Assembly: GCA_039881145.1 (NCBI GenBank)
Contig: JAYKKI010000066.1
Span: 10,493,001 to 10,557,000, forward strand
Length of the DNA: 64,000 nt
Origin: Druceiella hillmani
Lineage: Eukaryota > Arthropoda > Insecta > Lepidoptera > Hepialidae
Reading direction: 5' to 3'
Of this stretch, positions 50,601 to 62,789 are shown in pieces. The notes below the pieces were generated by a model. The model did no database searches, was not told the origin of the DNA, and saw only the letters and a list, made by a program, of their open reading frames with translations. A program made the translations under genes and the position numbers. Each line of letters begins with the position of its first letter. Within the stretch, counting starts at the first letter, position 1.

Positions 50601-50930
50601 ATTTTTTACAAAATACATCAGCGTCAGTAGTACATGTCTGCAACTCACATCTTGTTAATTTTTTTAAGTATTTCTTATGTTTTTTTAGAGTAGCATGTAT
50701 TAAATATATCGATATAGTGAAACGTCTTAAAGAAATGTATCCTAATGATATCAGAAATGTTTTATTTTTTGTTACATAAATGGTGCAATAATTTCAAGAC
50801 TCGCCTGAATTCCACGGCACATGCTTGAATAATAATTTAATTACACGTTTTAAAGTTTCATTACTTAACACATAAACAACCTGTACAATGCCCATCTAAA
50901 CTTTACAATATGAAAGCAATCATCACTTAC
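47641..50930. other. no gene seen
   Basis: More than 3 kb of AT-rich, repeat-poor sequence. Minus-strand ORFs at 48708-48917 and 50193-50411 show no domain. Confidence 0.45.
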
Positions 50931-51102
50931 ATAATACGCTGTCACTGCGAAGACAAAGCGACATCACGCCTGTAATTTTCTCGATGATCGAGCCACGTGT
51001 TTTCATAGCACCAACTTGTGCGAGGTACAACTGCGACGCCAAGGACACATATCCAGACATGAGATCGGTGTATATTTCTACGTGTTTGAGAATCATATAG
51101 AT
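50931..51102 (-). CDS. probable internal coding exon of an unidentified gene
   Basis: A 172 bp minus-strand exon candidate with a good donor (GTAAGTGATG, reading from 50930 down) and an acceptor ending ATTATTAG at 51103. It is open throughout and begins in phase 0. The peptide starts IYMILKHVEIYTDLMSGYVS and continues with ASQLYLAQVGAMKTRGSIIE, ending in a Cys-containing stretch. One base remains for the next codon (phase 1). Codons such as GTG TCC TTG GCG TCG CAG are GC-rich against the background. No family is recognised. The predicted peptide is amphipathic and helix-like. The phase fits the terminal exon candidate at 32195-32358, 18.6 kb downstream. Confidence 0.6.
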
Positions 51103-51849
51103 CTAATAATATTATAAATTAAAAAGTTGGTTATTTTAACTCAACTCTGCTATGTCACCTATATAAGTGAGGATTAAATTTCTGGCGGCTTCGCCGAAAA
51201 TACTAATACCGCGCAAAATACGTTTGGATATTTTTTTATTAAAATACACCTAAAACTAACAGCCATTTTGTAAAATTAGGTGCATATTAAAATATAATGA
51301 TGATTTACACTCTTTATTCGCTAAGCGGTATTATTACTGTGAAATGAAATTCGGTGTGCATTTGCAAAAAATTAAAATTTATTTTTTGTCTACCAAAATT
51401 AATAACATGAAGAATCATTCAAAATATTGACTATTAACTATTTATATAGCGTAATGCTTTTTTTTCATTCCTTTGGAAACGTGGATTCAATAAGAAAAAA
51501 AATTAATGAGATCTAGGGATCTGAATAATTTACTATGGGCCAATCTCTATTACAATCTTTCTTTTCATTGGCTACAGCAGCTCGATTGTGCCATATTGTA
51601 ATATTTTCAACAGAATTATATAACTTGTGCATTTACAAATTGCAAAAATAATGAGAAGTGATTAAAAATCGACTTGGTAGATTTGTTTATATGCGTAGTT
51701 TCGTATAAGTTAAAGGCATGATAAAAGTGTAAAAAGTTACTAGACTCCTAATATTGAGTATATTAAAAATTTTATTAAACAAGTTCGTAAAAATTTATTT
51801 GTGTTCAGTACCCACTAACCCACAAATTGATCAAATAGAAAATAAAAAA
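51103..51849. other. no gene seen
   Basis: AT-rich; if the adjacent exon is real this is intron. Confidence 0.4.
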
Positions 51850-54400
51850 GACTGACGTTTTAAATCTAAGTTTGAAAGAGAAAAGATAATCACTTAAACA
51901 GGCAATATTAAATTCGTTTTACAATAAAGAATTTTATATTAACGCAGAGATTAATAAATGCGCCAATGGAATAATTTTGCAGCGATTTCGCCACGAATAT
52001 TGAAATGTAAAATAATAACGTATCAAGAAAATTGCACCTTGAAATTGTACATATCTTCAACCTAATGACGAATTAATTTGTATATATTGGTAAAATAGAA
52101 AAAAATGTCCTATAAATAACTTTTATATATGTAAAAGTATATGGATTGCAGGGTATAAAGGTTCAAATGACCACCTCCATATTAGACAAAAAAGATCTTA
52201 TTCTTTTTTCAATGTTTGCATCAGTTTGCGATGGGTTCATTGAAAGCTGTTTAATTTATATGCGTGTTAAGCTCATTTTTGACAATATTTTAAATAGTAT
52301 TATAAATTTTGTTAATGATGCGAGATTTTAGTTCCGCATAACATTTGTAAGATGTCAATTTATGTTATTGCGGGAGCGAATATATTAAACTTACATAGGT
52401 ACGCTTTATAAGACATAAATGAGAACAAAATTAAAAACTAATATCACTTAATTTTCTATAATCAATATTTCTGTTTGTTTTCATGATAATGTTCAAGGCT
52501 TAACAAATTTATTCAAAAATGATTTAAATTATTTATATTTTCGTTCTGCTAAAAGTGTGTGTGATTACGTTTTGTTTATTTCACGAATTTTTCTTATTGC
52601 GTCTTTCATTTATTTAGTTATTAAGTACTTATAGTATCTAATTGATACGTTTGGCAAATTAACAACTACAAAAGCAATCTCTTACACAAGCAGAACACCA
52701 GTTCAGCCTATATGCCGCACAGCCAAAGGCAGTGTGCATTATAATCAACTCCAGACACCACGGTGAATTTTAGATACTAGTTAAAGTGTAAAAGTGAATT
52801 TTAACTTATATTTGATATTCCTTTGACAAACTGCTTTGCTTAAATTGGAATGAAATATATAGAAAATATATACGCACGCATGGTGGAAGGAAAATTAATT
52901 ACGTTTTGCAATATATACTTGAAAGACACGATAAGAAAAAAAATGCAAAATTACGGAATCATGAGTAAAAAACTTTGTTAAGTCGAATTGACAAAAAATA
53001 ACAGAAAAATTCAAAATTCAAAATGATCGTCACACGAGAAATAGGTATTTTGTGTAGTGTTGTGTAATGAAAATCATAAATATTACTCACGTAACAACAG
53101 TACTGCTAAACAGAATAAATCTCCGCAAGAAATACTCAACAGTTCATAGTTTTTTGTTCAAATTAAAAAAAAAATTAGGTGTTGAATAAAAACCGCAATT
53201 AGCAATTTGTTCCAATTTAACCAAATTAGTTGTTACTTTAAGAAATTAAATAGAAAGAAAAAAATAGTGACAAAAGTTATTAATCTTCCTAAAGAAGTAA
53301 AAAACACAATTTTTAGTTTTTTAAAAGTCTATACTTTAAAGTGGAGATTTTCAGTTAGGACTTTTCATGAAAAATTCAATTGTTTAAAATCAGACGATAG
53401 TAATATTATTGCTAATTCAATTTAAAATTCGTAGTAATTGGATAAGAATTCAATTTTTAGTTTAAAATGTCTCCGCATACTCGAACATACATATACGATG
53501 CGCAAATCACCTGTATAAATGAAAACAAGTTTTTTGTTACAATTTGTATTTGAAAACAAATATATCCTAAATTATTTTTTTTGTTATATCTACTAGTATC
53601 TCGACTCATTGCCTAAAATATAAGCAGAAGAGAAATTGTTACAAAAATGTATGAATTATAACAAAACGCTCTAAAGGAATATTTTCATAAATATATATTT
53701 TCTTTCTGTGTCGCATACATTGTTCACATACATTTGTATTATATATAATTAGCAAAAATTCAATAAAGTCTAATTAATTGCGCTTCACTTTGCAAATGAC
53801 CACTCGCTATCTCGAATGAGAAGGATATAATGAAACCTAACTCTCATAAGAATTAATGTGGGTTTTGACGCGCTTTACAGTTTACAATTTCCTGATTGAA
53901 GCACCTGCCCGGAGGCGGAAATGAAATCAGGGTGATTTTGGTTGAGCTCGGTCGTTAGTGATTATATTTTGATTTATACGAATGGAGCGGAAGAGTTTGA
54001 TCAGTAGAATTTCATTTCATATACCAAAGCGGGATTATTTACACGTATTTTTCATAAACAAATACAAAATTAGGTATAACTCTGAACAAAAATATTTTGT
54101 TAAACACTTGATTAATTATCAATTCACATAGAAACTTCTCTCGGTATGAAAATATATTATTTTCAATTCTCTATATATATCTAGTTTTAGCCACACAGAC
54201 AAGTTTTGAAATATCTGATTGTTAAGAAAACTACATATGGCAAATATTTTTTTTCATAACAAATATAAGGTTATATTTATAAACTTGTGTACAAAACACA
54301 AGCGTAAATATTATTATTATTATACGTGGGCATATCAATTTCATTAAAACTCGTAATAGATTAACAAATTATACATTTTTAAAAAGGCTTCAACGCGCAA
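51850..54400. repeat. large diverged duplication, copy 2, first block
   Basis: Collinear with 26880-28810 (anchors given there). This copy is longer by insertions, including about 150 bp near 52640-52790 and about 370 bp at 53600-53965. It holds two plus-strand ORFs (52146-52331 and 53207-53425) whose frames are partly recognisable in the other copy, for example LPKEVKNTIF near 53300. That hints at an old coding origin, but neither has a known domain. Confidence 0.75.
53730..53965 (+). repeat. dispersed repeat shared with 62.8 kb, copy 1
   Basis: Phrases AGCAAAAATTCA then AATTGCG and ATTAATGTGGG then GACGCGC, followed by a GC-rich tail (GCCCGGAGGCGG), recur in order at 62790-63060. It interrupts the duplication, being absent from the copy at 28.4 kb, so it is likely a small mobile element inserted after the duplication. 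Confidence 0.6.
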
Positions 54401-55220
54401 TTGAATTAATTTCTTCTCAAACGCGGTACAAATTGCTTGATGAGAAAACCAGACTCTCATTTCATTGGTTTTAATTTTCATTTTCAATATTTTTTCTAAG
54501 TCAACCTAATAAAAAAATCAACTTGCTAACTACAATCTGAGCACTTAAGTTGGTTGGTCAGCCATTCAGTCAATATATTTGCATCTGGCAATAGATATTT
54601 TTATATCAAATATATTCTAATACAATAAAACGATACATCAAAGTAAATACAAATGTAATGACGAATGACATAATTAGAGTAGATAGCTAATAAAATGTAT
54701 TATATTAGATGCGAAAAAAACGATGGTTAGAAAGGATGACATTTTACTAAGGAAGAAAAATTTATTTGGTAGTGTTGACTAGTTACTATAAATAAATTAT
54801 AATAAACCATAGTGCAATTTTGAAGGATGTTGGTCTGTTTTCAGGTTTTTGGATTTTCTTCAATCTGAATTAGGAGAATTGTGCATACACACTATTTAAT
54901 AAGTAGTACATTTGATAGTTATTATTTCAGTTATATGTATAATTTTAAGGATGAAAATCTAATAATATTACGTGCACCAGTTAACTCTTGCCGTTTATTT
55001 TTGCTAGCTAGCAAGAAAGTAAAAATCAAGATTCATTCGAACGTTATTGTCCTGCGATTCGTGATAGGTAGGCAAAAAAACACAATTTATGAAAAGATCC
55101 CGAATTTATACTAAGAAATATAACTGGAACTTATACTGGGAAATATATATTTGTGTTAGATTGTATATTTCATATTGATGCATTAATCTTACAATTGTAT
55201 CATTGTATTGTAAGTAGTGA
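54401..55220. other. no gene seen
   Basis: AT-rich. The ORF at 54881-55114 has no recognised motif. Confidence 0.45.
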
Positions 55221-55295
55221 TAGAAATGTATCTGTGTTAAGCATATAATACGAGTGTAGTACTCGTATTATATGCTTAACACAGAGACATTTCTA
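55221..55295. repeat. near-perfect hairpin, 35 bp arms
   Basis: Left arm 55221-55255 and right arm 55261-55295 are reverse complements at 34 of 35 positions, with a 5 bp loop. The arms contain GTGTTAAGCATATAATACGA. Same architecture as the palindrome at 7480-7564 but unrelated sequence. Confidence 0.85.
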
Positions 55296-56969
55296 TGGGA
55301 AATCAATTGAATAATTTACTGAGGATTTAAAAAATATAATTAATATCGTATGTGATTTTTCGTCCACTTGTAAATTAGGTTTTTGTTTATTCCTTGAATA
55401 TACCAAAAAGTTAAATAATGATTATGCATTTTTTATAAAATAGTATTATTTCTTGGTCTTTGTGTAAAAAAATGTTATGAAAACGGGGCGCTAGGATATT
55501 TATTTATGTGAGATCTTTTTCTTTCATTGTCTCTTAATATGAAAATAAGATAACGCGATCACCGACATCACTTTTGGTCCTGCGAAATATTGTCAATTTA
55601 TGAAGTTCTTTATAAACTCCTACAATTAAAAATATCATTGGCCATGATGATAAATTAGTACTTAAATTACTCACAAAAATACCAACCCTTGTTAAATTCA
55701 AACTATCTTACTCCTTTCTTGTAACTGAAACATGCGACTGATGCTACATACCAAATAAGAGAAACGCACTCTACCAAATCAGAGAAGGTACAATTAATTT
55801 ATAATTAATGAACACACGCTTTTAGAAATCAACCCACATATAAGTTTGTGAAATCCAAAGGATTCGATCTTTTCGGTTAAATGACTTTGACCCTTGACCT
55901 TGACCTAACAAAAAACTTGTTATAATCATTTAAAGGAATTTTATATACCTTACTTAAAATTAAACTTAATGTAGTCGCACAAAAAAAGGAATATAACTCA
56001 TATTGGGTGTAGTATGAAAATAAAAAACAAAATATAAATTTAAAAAATGTGTGGCATGTTATGTGTAATAGAAAATTACCAGTTCATAAACTGCAAAAGA
56101 AACTAACTGCGATATTCACTTAAATAATATTCTTTATTTCAGAATTTTGTTATCGCTAAAGTTGTAATTGAGACTGTTCCATGCTAAGAGTCATATTTGT
56201 TTATTTCTCTAGCAAGATTTTTAGTGAAATCACAGTTATTGCCTATACTTTGAAAAATTATATCAACTTACGTATATTCTAATATAAATATAGATTATTT
56301 TTATGATTCAGATATTTTTAAGACGAGAATGTTCACTGAAATATTTTTAGCCACTAATCTTTTTTAAAAAGATCAGTATTTGTGACTTCCTTATTTAAAA
56401 CCGTATAATCAAAAGAAATAAGACGAAGGCTTTATAAAATCACCGATTTTCTTTTAAATAGTTTTATCGTATAAATTTAAAATTTAGCACATTGACACAT
56501 CATATTAACAAGAGTTTACCGCAATAGTCAACAATCAAAATATTTTTTAAAAAGTCTTAGAGTGCCAATAATATACATGAATTTTTTTCTTACGTTTTAT
56601 ATCTTATAAAAAAAATTATCGAGTATTCATACAGATTCCATAAATGTGTCAAACTTTTATTTAAGATATTTCTAGCGATTATGGTGTGTCGCTCTTTTAT
56701 GTGATTTTTTTTCAGATATTTTCTTTTATAGCGGTAAAAAGGTGACCACGACTAGTAATATAAAAATAAGCCAAAAAAAATTTTCTAAGTAATCTCCTAG
56801 CCGCGTATCAGCTTACACTAACTGAAATTTTAAAATTGTTTACTACATATTTAAAGTCTCATTTTATTACTGAAAAAGAATATTTAGTAAAAAAATACAC
56901 CATTTTTAGAAAAGAATTAGTAATTTAATAAGTTAATTTAACGGATGTGTTCGAGGATTAGCCAAAAAA
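55296..56969. other. no gene seen
   Basis: Unassigned AT-rich sequence. Confidence 0.5.
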
Positions 56970-57880
56970 CATTCAGATAACTTTAAAATTGTTCTCGCTT
57001 TCAAACTTTGGTATTAGTTTTCGAGAAACAATTTTATTTTGTAATAAATATGCTCTTGAGTTTTTATGACAAAGCTATAAGGAAGCCTCTATTACTGTCT
57101 TCACTGCCTCCTCAACTGCTAACATATGACATGACAGTCGCAGAAAAAGAACTTCATTATGACCTTCTGATTCTACTAAAGAATGAAGAGTTTCATTCGA
57201 AAAAATGCTCAATATAAGTAGCTAAGAATATGTTTGCTGCCAGTCAATTAAATCAATATAAGACGAAATTCGATTAAAAAATTTCGTAATTATCTTTGGC
57301 ACTTTGAATACCCAAAGCTGTGCAGAATCAGGTGCAAATCTTGCCTTTAAAATGCACTTAGCTGCGAGCTCTCTTATGTGTTTCTGTTCTTCTGATGGCA
57401 TGGACAAAACCAAGTCTTCCGGGTGTAAAAAAAGGCATTACGCATAATAACAGGATCGACTACGTTCTTTAATGTTTGTGGAAGATATCTACAATAAAAT
57501 ATCAATTTCCATAAATTTCTTACCCCATCTTTACATGAGGGATATCTTTCAATGTAGAAGCTCCTGTTGTTGTACCATAGAGTTTCGAAAACAAGTGCCT
57601 TCAGGGCAATTTATTCATTAGTAAAAAACGTATATTCCAATGAAGAGGTTTATTAAAAAGCTTTTCTACTAACCGTATAACTCCGCCTTATTTACACATA
57701 TTTGTTACTGTTCCATCACAACCCATAGCTAAAGTATCCTATAAAGATATATTCTGTTGACGCCTGATTGTTTCATGGATTACAAACTCCAATCCTGTTG
57801 CGATTCCTTGACTTGAAATGGCATAAACAATATAAATCGAGCCTGGTTCTTTAAAAATTAAATGTGTTTTTCAAGTGTCG
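56970..57880 (-). pseudogene. decayed copy of a repetitive insect gene family
   Basis: The minus strand carries fragments of a protein I recognise as a family found in many near-identical copies in insect genomes and annotated only as uncharacterised. In order: MGCDGTVTNM and GGVIRLVEKLFNKPLHW (near 57725-57650); a phrase corresponding to 'ANELPLRHL' (near 57610); SEEQKHIRELAAKCILKA with a phrase near FKVPKI (57405-57285); and SCHMLAVEEAVKTVIEAS (near 57150-57090) at the C-terminal side. Frameshifts and stops separate them, and a large central part is missing. The copy number and decay suggest a transposon-borne gene, perhaps with an RNase H-like fold, but the element type is unknown to me. 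Plus-strand ORF 57008-57217 is its antisense shadow. Confidence 0.65.
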
Positions 57881-57971
57881 TTAAACGATATTATTTCGAC
57901 GTTTAGTTACAATTTCCAAACTCTTATCCTTTCATCCATTAAAATATAAAGCAGAAATACTATATTTAGAA

Positions 57972-58008
57972 TAATGAATTTCTACAAAATTAACCCCAAA
58001 TATATTCG
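57972..58008. repeat. tail fragment of the Penelope-like element
   Basis: AATAATGAATTTCTACAAAA then TTAACCCCAAATATATTC matches 1827-1862 at all but one base. The rest of the element is absent. Confidence 0.8.
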
Positions 58009-59389
58009 AAAATTACATAATTGAACATTTTTACACTTACATGAATTCAATTCAAAACGGTTTCTCAGAGCTTTTATGAAGTTCATGTATCTTTCCTTCT
58101 GACAGATACTTTAAAGATTTAATTAAATTCTTGCACTTCCCATGCTTTCAGTAATTGTAACGCTCGATTATGCGATGCAATAGGAAGAGAAGTTTTTGCC
58201 ACAAATGTAAAATTTTTTAGTGGGCTTTTTTTTGAATTGTACTAAAATTTGAGACTATATCTTATTAAATTGTAATATATTATTTCACTCGGTCCCTAAA
58301 AAGCACCTTTCACTTGTAACTCATTAGGCATACTGAGACAATGCATGCGCGATCGTTATTTAACTCCACCTCTCCCTCCCAACTTCCCTGCACTACTCGC
58401 TGAAATAACGTAATATTTTTGATTTTTTTGATTTGTGATTGTATTCAATATAATTTAGGATATGAAAAATCGTTGCATGTTGTTTATTTTACTATATAAA
58501 CACTCAAAGAAAAATGCGAATTAAAGTCTATTCTTTAAAAATTCAAACTAAATGCATGAGTAGTTAAACATGTTAAATAAAATGATGAAAAAATGAATTT
58601 ATTAGAAATCTAGTCTATAACCAGGCCACGCTTTGCGTACTTTTATAAATAAAAATATATAAAATAAAATGTTCAGCCCACACTACTAGAAATATTACTA
58701 AAGGTATCCAAATTTTTTTTCTCACACACGCTTTGACTTATAAATTTGGTATAATAATAATGCATATTGATTGGTATTGGAACTCAATATTATACGCATA
58801 GAAATATTGATTTATATATTTCAGGATGATGCGGAAAAATTATTGATTTTTTTTAAAATTACATATAATATGCAGAAAATAAATTGAGGGAGACGCCACA
58901 AGGTTCAAATAAATCTGGAATTTTGTGTGATACACTGAAAAACGTACAGATGCCTTTTTTATGTATATTTCCACACTTCATCTTCTTCCAAGCGCATTTT
59001 GCCAGTGCATGTGTCATTAGTGCCCGATTTAAAGACACATTGACGTATGAAATTATGCTATTCGAATACAATTACTTTGCGTCGTGAAACTCAGCATTTT
59101 GTTGTTTTGCTAATACAATGTAAATTAATTTTTTTCATTTTAAATTGACATATATTCTCACTGGGTGAACCTGTGACTGGGTGGCCATGAATTAAAAAGA
59201 AACGTTATTATCATAATTGTTTTCTAAAAATGATATCCGAATTGAATCAGTAGTTGCTCAAAAGTGCATGTAAATACAAACTCACAGACAGAGCAAAAAA
59301 CCAAACAATTTATTCGGTTACGTGTTCTTCACCTCCCCAAATATTTTGTTATTAATTTAAATATACGTAAACGTAATGCTCACAGTTTT
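58009..59389. other. no gene seen
   Basis: AT-rich, with a GC-richer patch at about 58330-58400 (CTCCACCTCTCCCTCCC). Paired ORFs on both strands at 58859-59087 have no known motif. Confidence 0.4.
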
Positions 59390-59780
59390 ATCACATATAC
59401 AAAAATTTCTAGTGTTATTGTTGAAAATGTGCACAAAAATTTATTCCCCCAACCTATTACCGAAACTGCTATAGAGAAAATATTGGAAACACATAAAATG
59501 GAATTCACAAAATTCAAATTAAATTTAGAAGAACACTAAGAGGATAATTCTGAATACATAGTTTCTCAGATTTTTACGAAGAATTTACCCCTGTTAAAAA
59601 GTACTACTTGAGAATTTCAGTGTAGAGACATACAATGCTTACATTTTTACAACATGTGTAAATATTTTTAGTGATACTGTTGAAAATGTACCGAAAAATA
59701 AATTCCTCTGCCCTATCACCAAAACTGCTAAAGTGAAAATAATAAAAATCCAAACTGCATTACAAGAATTTAAGTATTAG
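59264..59780 (+). other. coding-like tandem repeat (two units)
   Basis: The ORF 59264-59539 contains VENVHKNLFPQPITETA. About 243 bp later (59633-59775) a second unit reads VENVPKNKFLCPITKTAKVK in a plus-strand frame. Nucleotide and peptide similarity are both visible. Upstream, the first unit has a basic, Arg/Lys-rich stretch. No family is recognised. It may be an eroded gene with repeated exons or a transposon fragment. Confidence 0.4.
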
Positions 59781-60539
59781 TATACTTACGGGAAAACTGA
59801 ACAGATTATTTTAAATTTGTTAGCAGCGCATGTCGCGGCTTAGGCGACCCCTACTCGATACCCCACGTCGTCAAAGGCCGTAAGCATATGACTTAATCAA
59901 CAAGAAATGTCAAATTAACTGAAGAAGCATGCGGTTTTTTTTCAATAAATCATGCAGTTTTTTTTTATAATTCAGCCTTACTGTGGCAAACTAAATCAAC
60001 GTGATATATCTCATTCCGTACATGAAAGAAGCTCAGCGGAAAAAAAGCTTATTTTGGTAGAAATTAATGTTCAGCCAATTTGTTAATGTCCAAGAATAAG
60101 TAGAAGGTGGCCAAATACGTGTGAACATTGTGTTCATTTAAATAATCCTAATGTATCAAGGTTTCAAAAATTTAGTGATTTTTGTCAAAGAAATTATCAA
60201 AAACTTAGACACAGAACCATAATTTAAAAATCGAAGCGTCATGACATTTTAATGTGTGAAAATTAATGGACGGAGGATTTTTTTTAGTACAATATATGCT
60301 GGTATAAAAAGTGTTGAGAAAATCATTTATTCAATTTTCAGAGAACGAAAAGTTTAGTTTACTTACTTAAATAACTAGAAATTACTATTTTTTGTTTCCA
60401 TTAAAATTGCTTCCTACTCGACTAGTTTCATTTTGTCTGAGGGTACCTGAAACATAATCATTAATTGAGTAATTTTAATTTAAATTTTTTAATGAAGATT
60501 CTTTAATGAAGTCCCTTTACTGATCTTGAGATTTTACTT
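59781..60539. other. no gene seen
   Basis: AT-rich apart from a GC-richer patch at 59823-59885 (CGCATGTCGCGGCTTAGG) with no open frame. Confidence 0.45.
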
Positions 60540-61580
60540 ACTTCCCTATATTTAACCAAAATATTTTATATTGGAGAAATTACTTGTTTAACAGACAGTG
60601 GAATGCTAAGACGTGAACTTAAAGGGTATATGCTTTTATATGCAAAGATTTGTGACTCTTATAAGCCAAAGACAAGGCCAAATTTAATAAAAGACACTGG
60701 TAAAAATGCTTGAAATATTAACGAGATCTCAACAATTAGGAAACAATTTTTCGATAGGACTTGATATTTGTTATTGATATTAAAGATCTCTTATATATAA
60801 AAAAAAGAAATTTGATAAGGACAATATTGAATAAATAATTTGATATACAGAATAAGTTATTAAAAACATCAAATGCTTAAATAATCGGTACACAAATATT
60901 AATATCGTCAAGTCACTTCCATAGGTATACAGATAAACCAGAGTCGATCAGAAAATCAATAGTAAAGTTTTACTGTATCACCACACAAGGTTATACAGTC
61001 AAATTATACGTTGTACATGTTACTAATATTTGCAATGGTGACTTAGCTGCGTAAGATTTACGCTATGGACTGTAATTCACTTATTAAAAGTGAGATATAT
61101 ATTAAAACATAACTTATTCATTCATAAAACTAGGAACCAATGAATTGTATAACATGGTCTGAAATTTATTCTATGTCAAAGAATCCAACAAAGGTGTAAA
61201 TGAGCACAGGGAAAATGGTAAGGCGATCTAACCAAGATGAATTGAACAAGGAATAAAGAGCTGATATGATATTCGTATTTTTTATCTTATTGATTTATTG
61301 CAGAGAAAGAATATTTCGAACGAATAAAAATATTGTTCATATTACACGTATTCAATGCATCAGAGTGTAATTTCTGACATTGGTCGAAATGATAACAATT
61401 ATAACATATATTAAACATCTGAAACATTCTGCAAATAACAAACATATCTAGACACTTGTCGAATTCCAACAAACACTACGAAATATTGTTATTTATTAAC
61501 AAATAATGAGTCTGACCTAAGGTTTCAATTATAGTTTTAGAACTATACGGATACCTGACTTAAGTTTAACTCTTAAGTTT
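60540..61580. repeat. large diverged duplication, copy 2, second block
   Basis: Collinear with 30740-31980 (anchors given there); ends near 61580, after the AATGAGTCT phrase and the related ATAGTTTTA...ACTTAAGTTT segment. Confidence 0.75.
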
Positions 61581-61745
61581 TTTGAATGAAAATATGAATA
61601 TTACGTGAAAAAATAGTAATTATATAGGGACTAAATTACGTTGTGCCATTTGTGCATTCCTGTAAACAAAAATTAATGCAACCAATACTGATTTAGAATT
61701 ATATCACTAAAAATATTTGACCAAATAACACATAAAATGTAAGAG

Positions 61746-61787
61746 AAAACCATACAGCCTCTTTAGAACAATAGGCTATATGGTTTT
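61746..61787. repeat. short inverted repeat
   Basis: AAAACCATACAGCC (61746-61759) and GGCTATATGGTTTT (61774-61787) pair with one G-T type mismatch over a 14 bp loop. Confidence 0.55.
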
Positions 61788-62577
61788 ATTTATATGGTTG
61801 GAATAGTTCTCCAATTTTAAAGCTACTTTGACATGCGGCATTTTATCAAGGTTGGTTTCGATTGGTCTCTTAAATGGAATGGGGTACCCATATGATATTT
61901 GAAACGTTTATTTATTTTATCTCCCTTAAAAGACTTTGTTAACAATTTCAGATATAGTATAATATTGCTAAAGAATAATTCCTTGCACCGAATGAATATT
62001 ATATTTAGACAGTGTAATGTTTCATGCTACGCACTGTGCAAGACAGAAGCTAAAGTATGGCTTGGAGAACGCTTACACTTACTGCTAGCTTGAGTTGCAT
62101 TTTTATTCGCGTGGACTGCAGTAGTTTTTTCAATATGCAAACATGTTCTGTAGTAACATTTTAATCAAGTTATAAAAGACGGAATTTAGTATACATGTTA
62201 TGAGTTAATACAGGCTAAAACGAAATAAGGGAATTTCCCTTATCGAAAATATTTCGTGATTAAAAAGGAACCTAAAGAATATCACACAACAAAAAACTAC
62301 TACTTTAGATTTCAAGATAAACTACTTTAGATTTCAAGATAGAAAGCTTACATAATATTATAGAATATAATCTATTCTAATATTATATTTATTAAAATTT
62401 TGTGTAAATTCGCACAGAAATTCAGAAGCTATTGATTAAGAGACCTACATCCATATAAACTTTTACATTTATAATATATTACCACCGTACGTTGCCTAAT
62501 GCTGATATATATTTTATTGCACCAGTTTCTTAATAATACGAGGATAAATTACTGTAAAACGATTCAACATTACCAAT
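61788..62577. other. no gene seen
   Basis: AT-rich. A 22 bp phrase near 62302-62342 (ACTACTTTAGATTTCAAGAT) is duplicated in tandem. The ORF at 61899-62093 has no known motif. Confidence 0.45.
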
Positions 62578-62691
62578 ATGTACTCCTATCAATTAGATGC
62601 CGAGGACATCGTGATGTTGTTTTCCGATCATCAACAATTCAATGAGTTAGGTTTGACAATAAGAATTGGGGGAAACGGCGAAAGTTCTTAA
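62578..62691 (+). other. possible short coding segment
   Basis: A 37-codon ORF (MYSYQLDAEDIVMLFSDHQQ then FNELGLTIRIGGNGESS) with less AT-biased codons than its surroundings, open about 10 codons further upstream. No family, splice signal or duplicate is evident. It could be an exon end or chance. Confidence 0.25.
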
Positions 62692-62789
62692 CACTTATTT
62701 TAAATGTTGTACAGTAAATAACTACAACCGAAGAAGCGCGTCCGCGGATATATATTTTTCTATCTGCTGTTTACGTTCTTTATATTTTC

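Noticed and set aside
57008..57217. 69-codon plus-strand ORF
   Set aside because: The minus strand of the same interval carries recognisable phrases of the repetitive insect gene family, so this is its antisense shadow.
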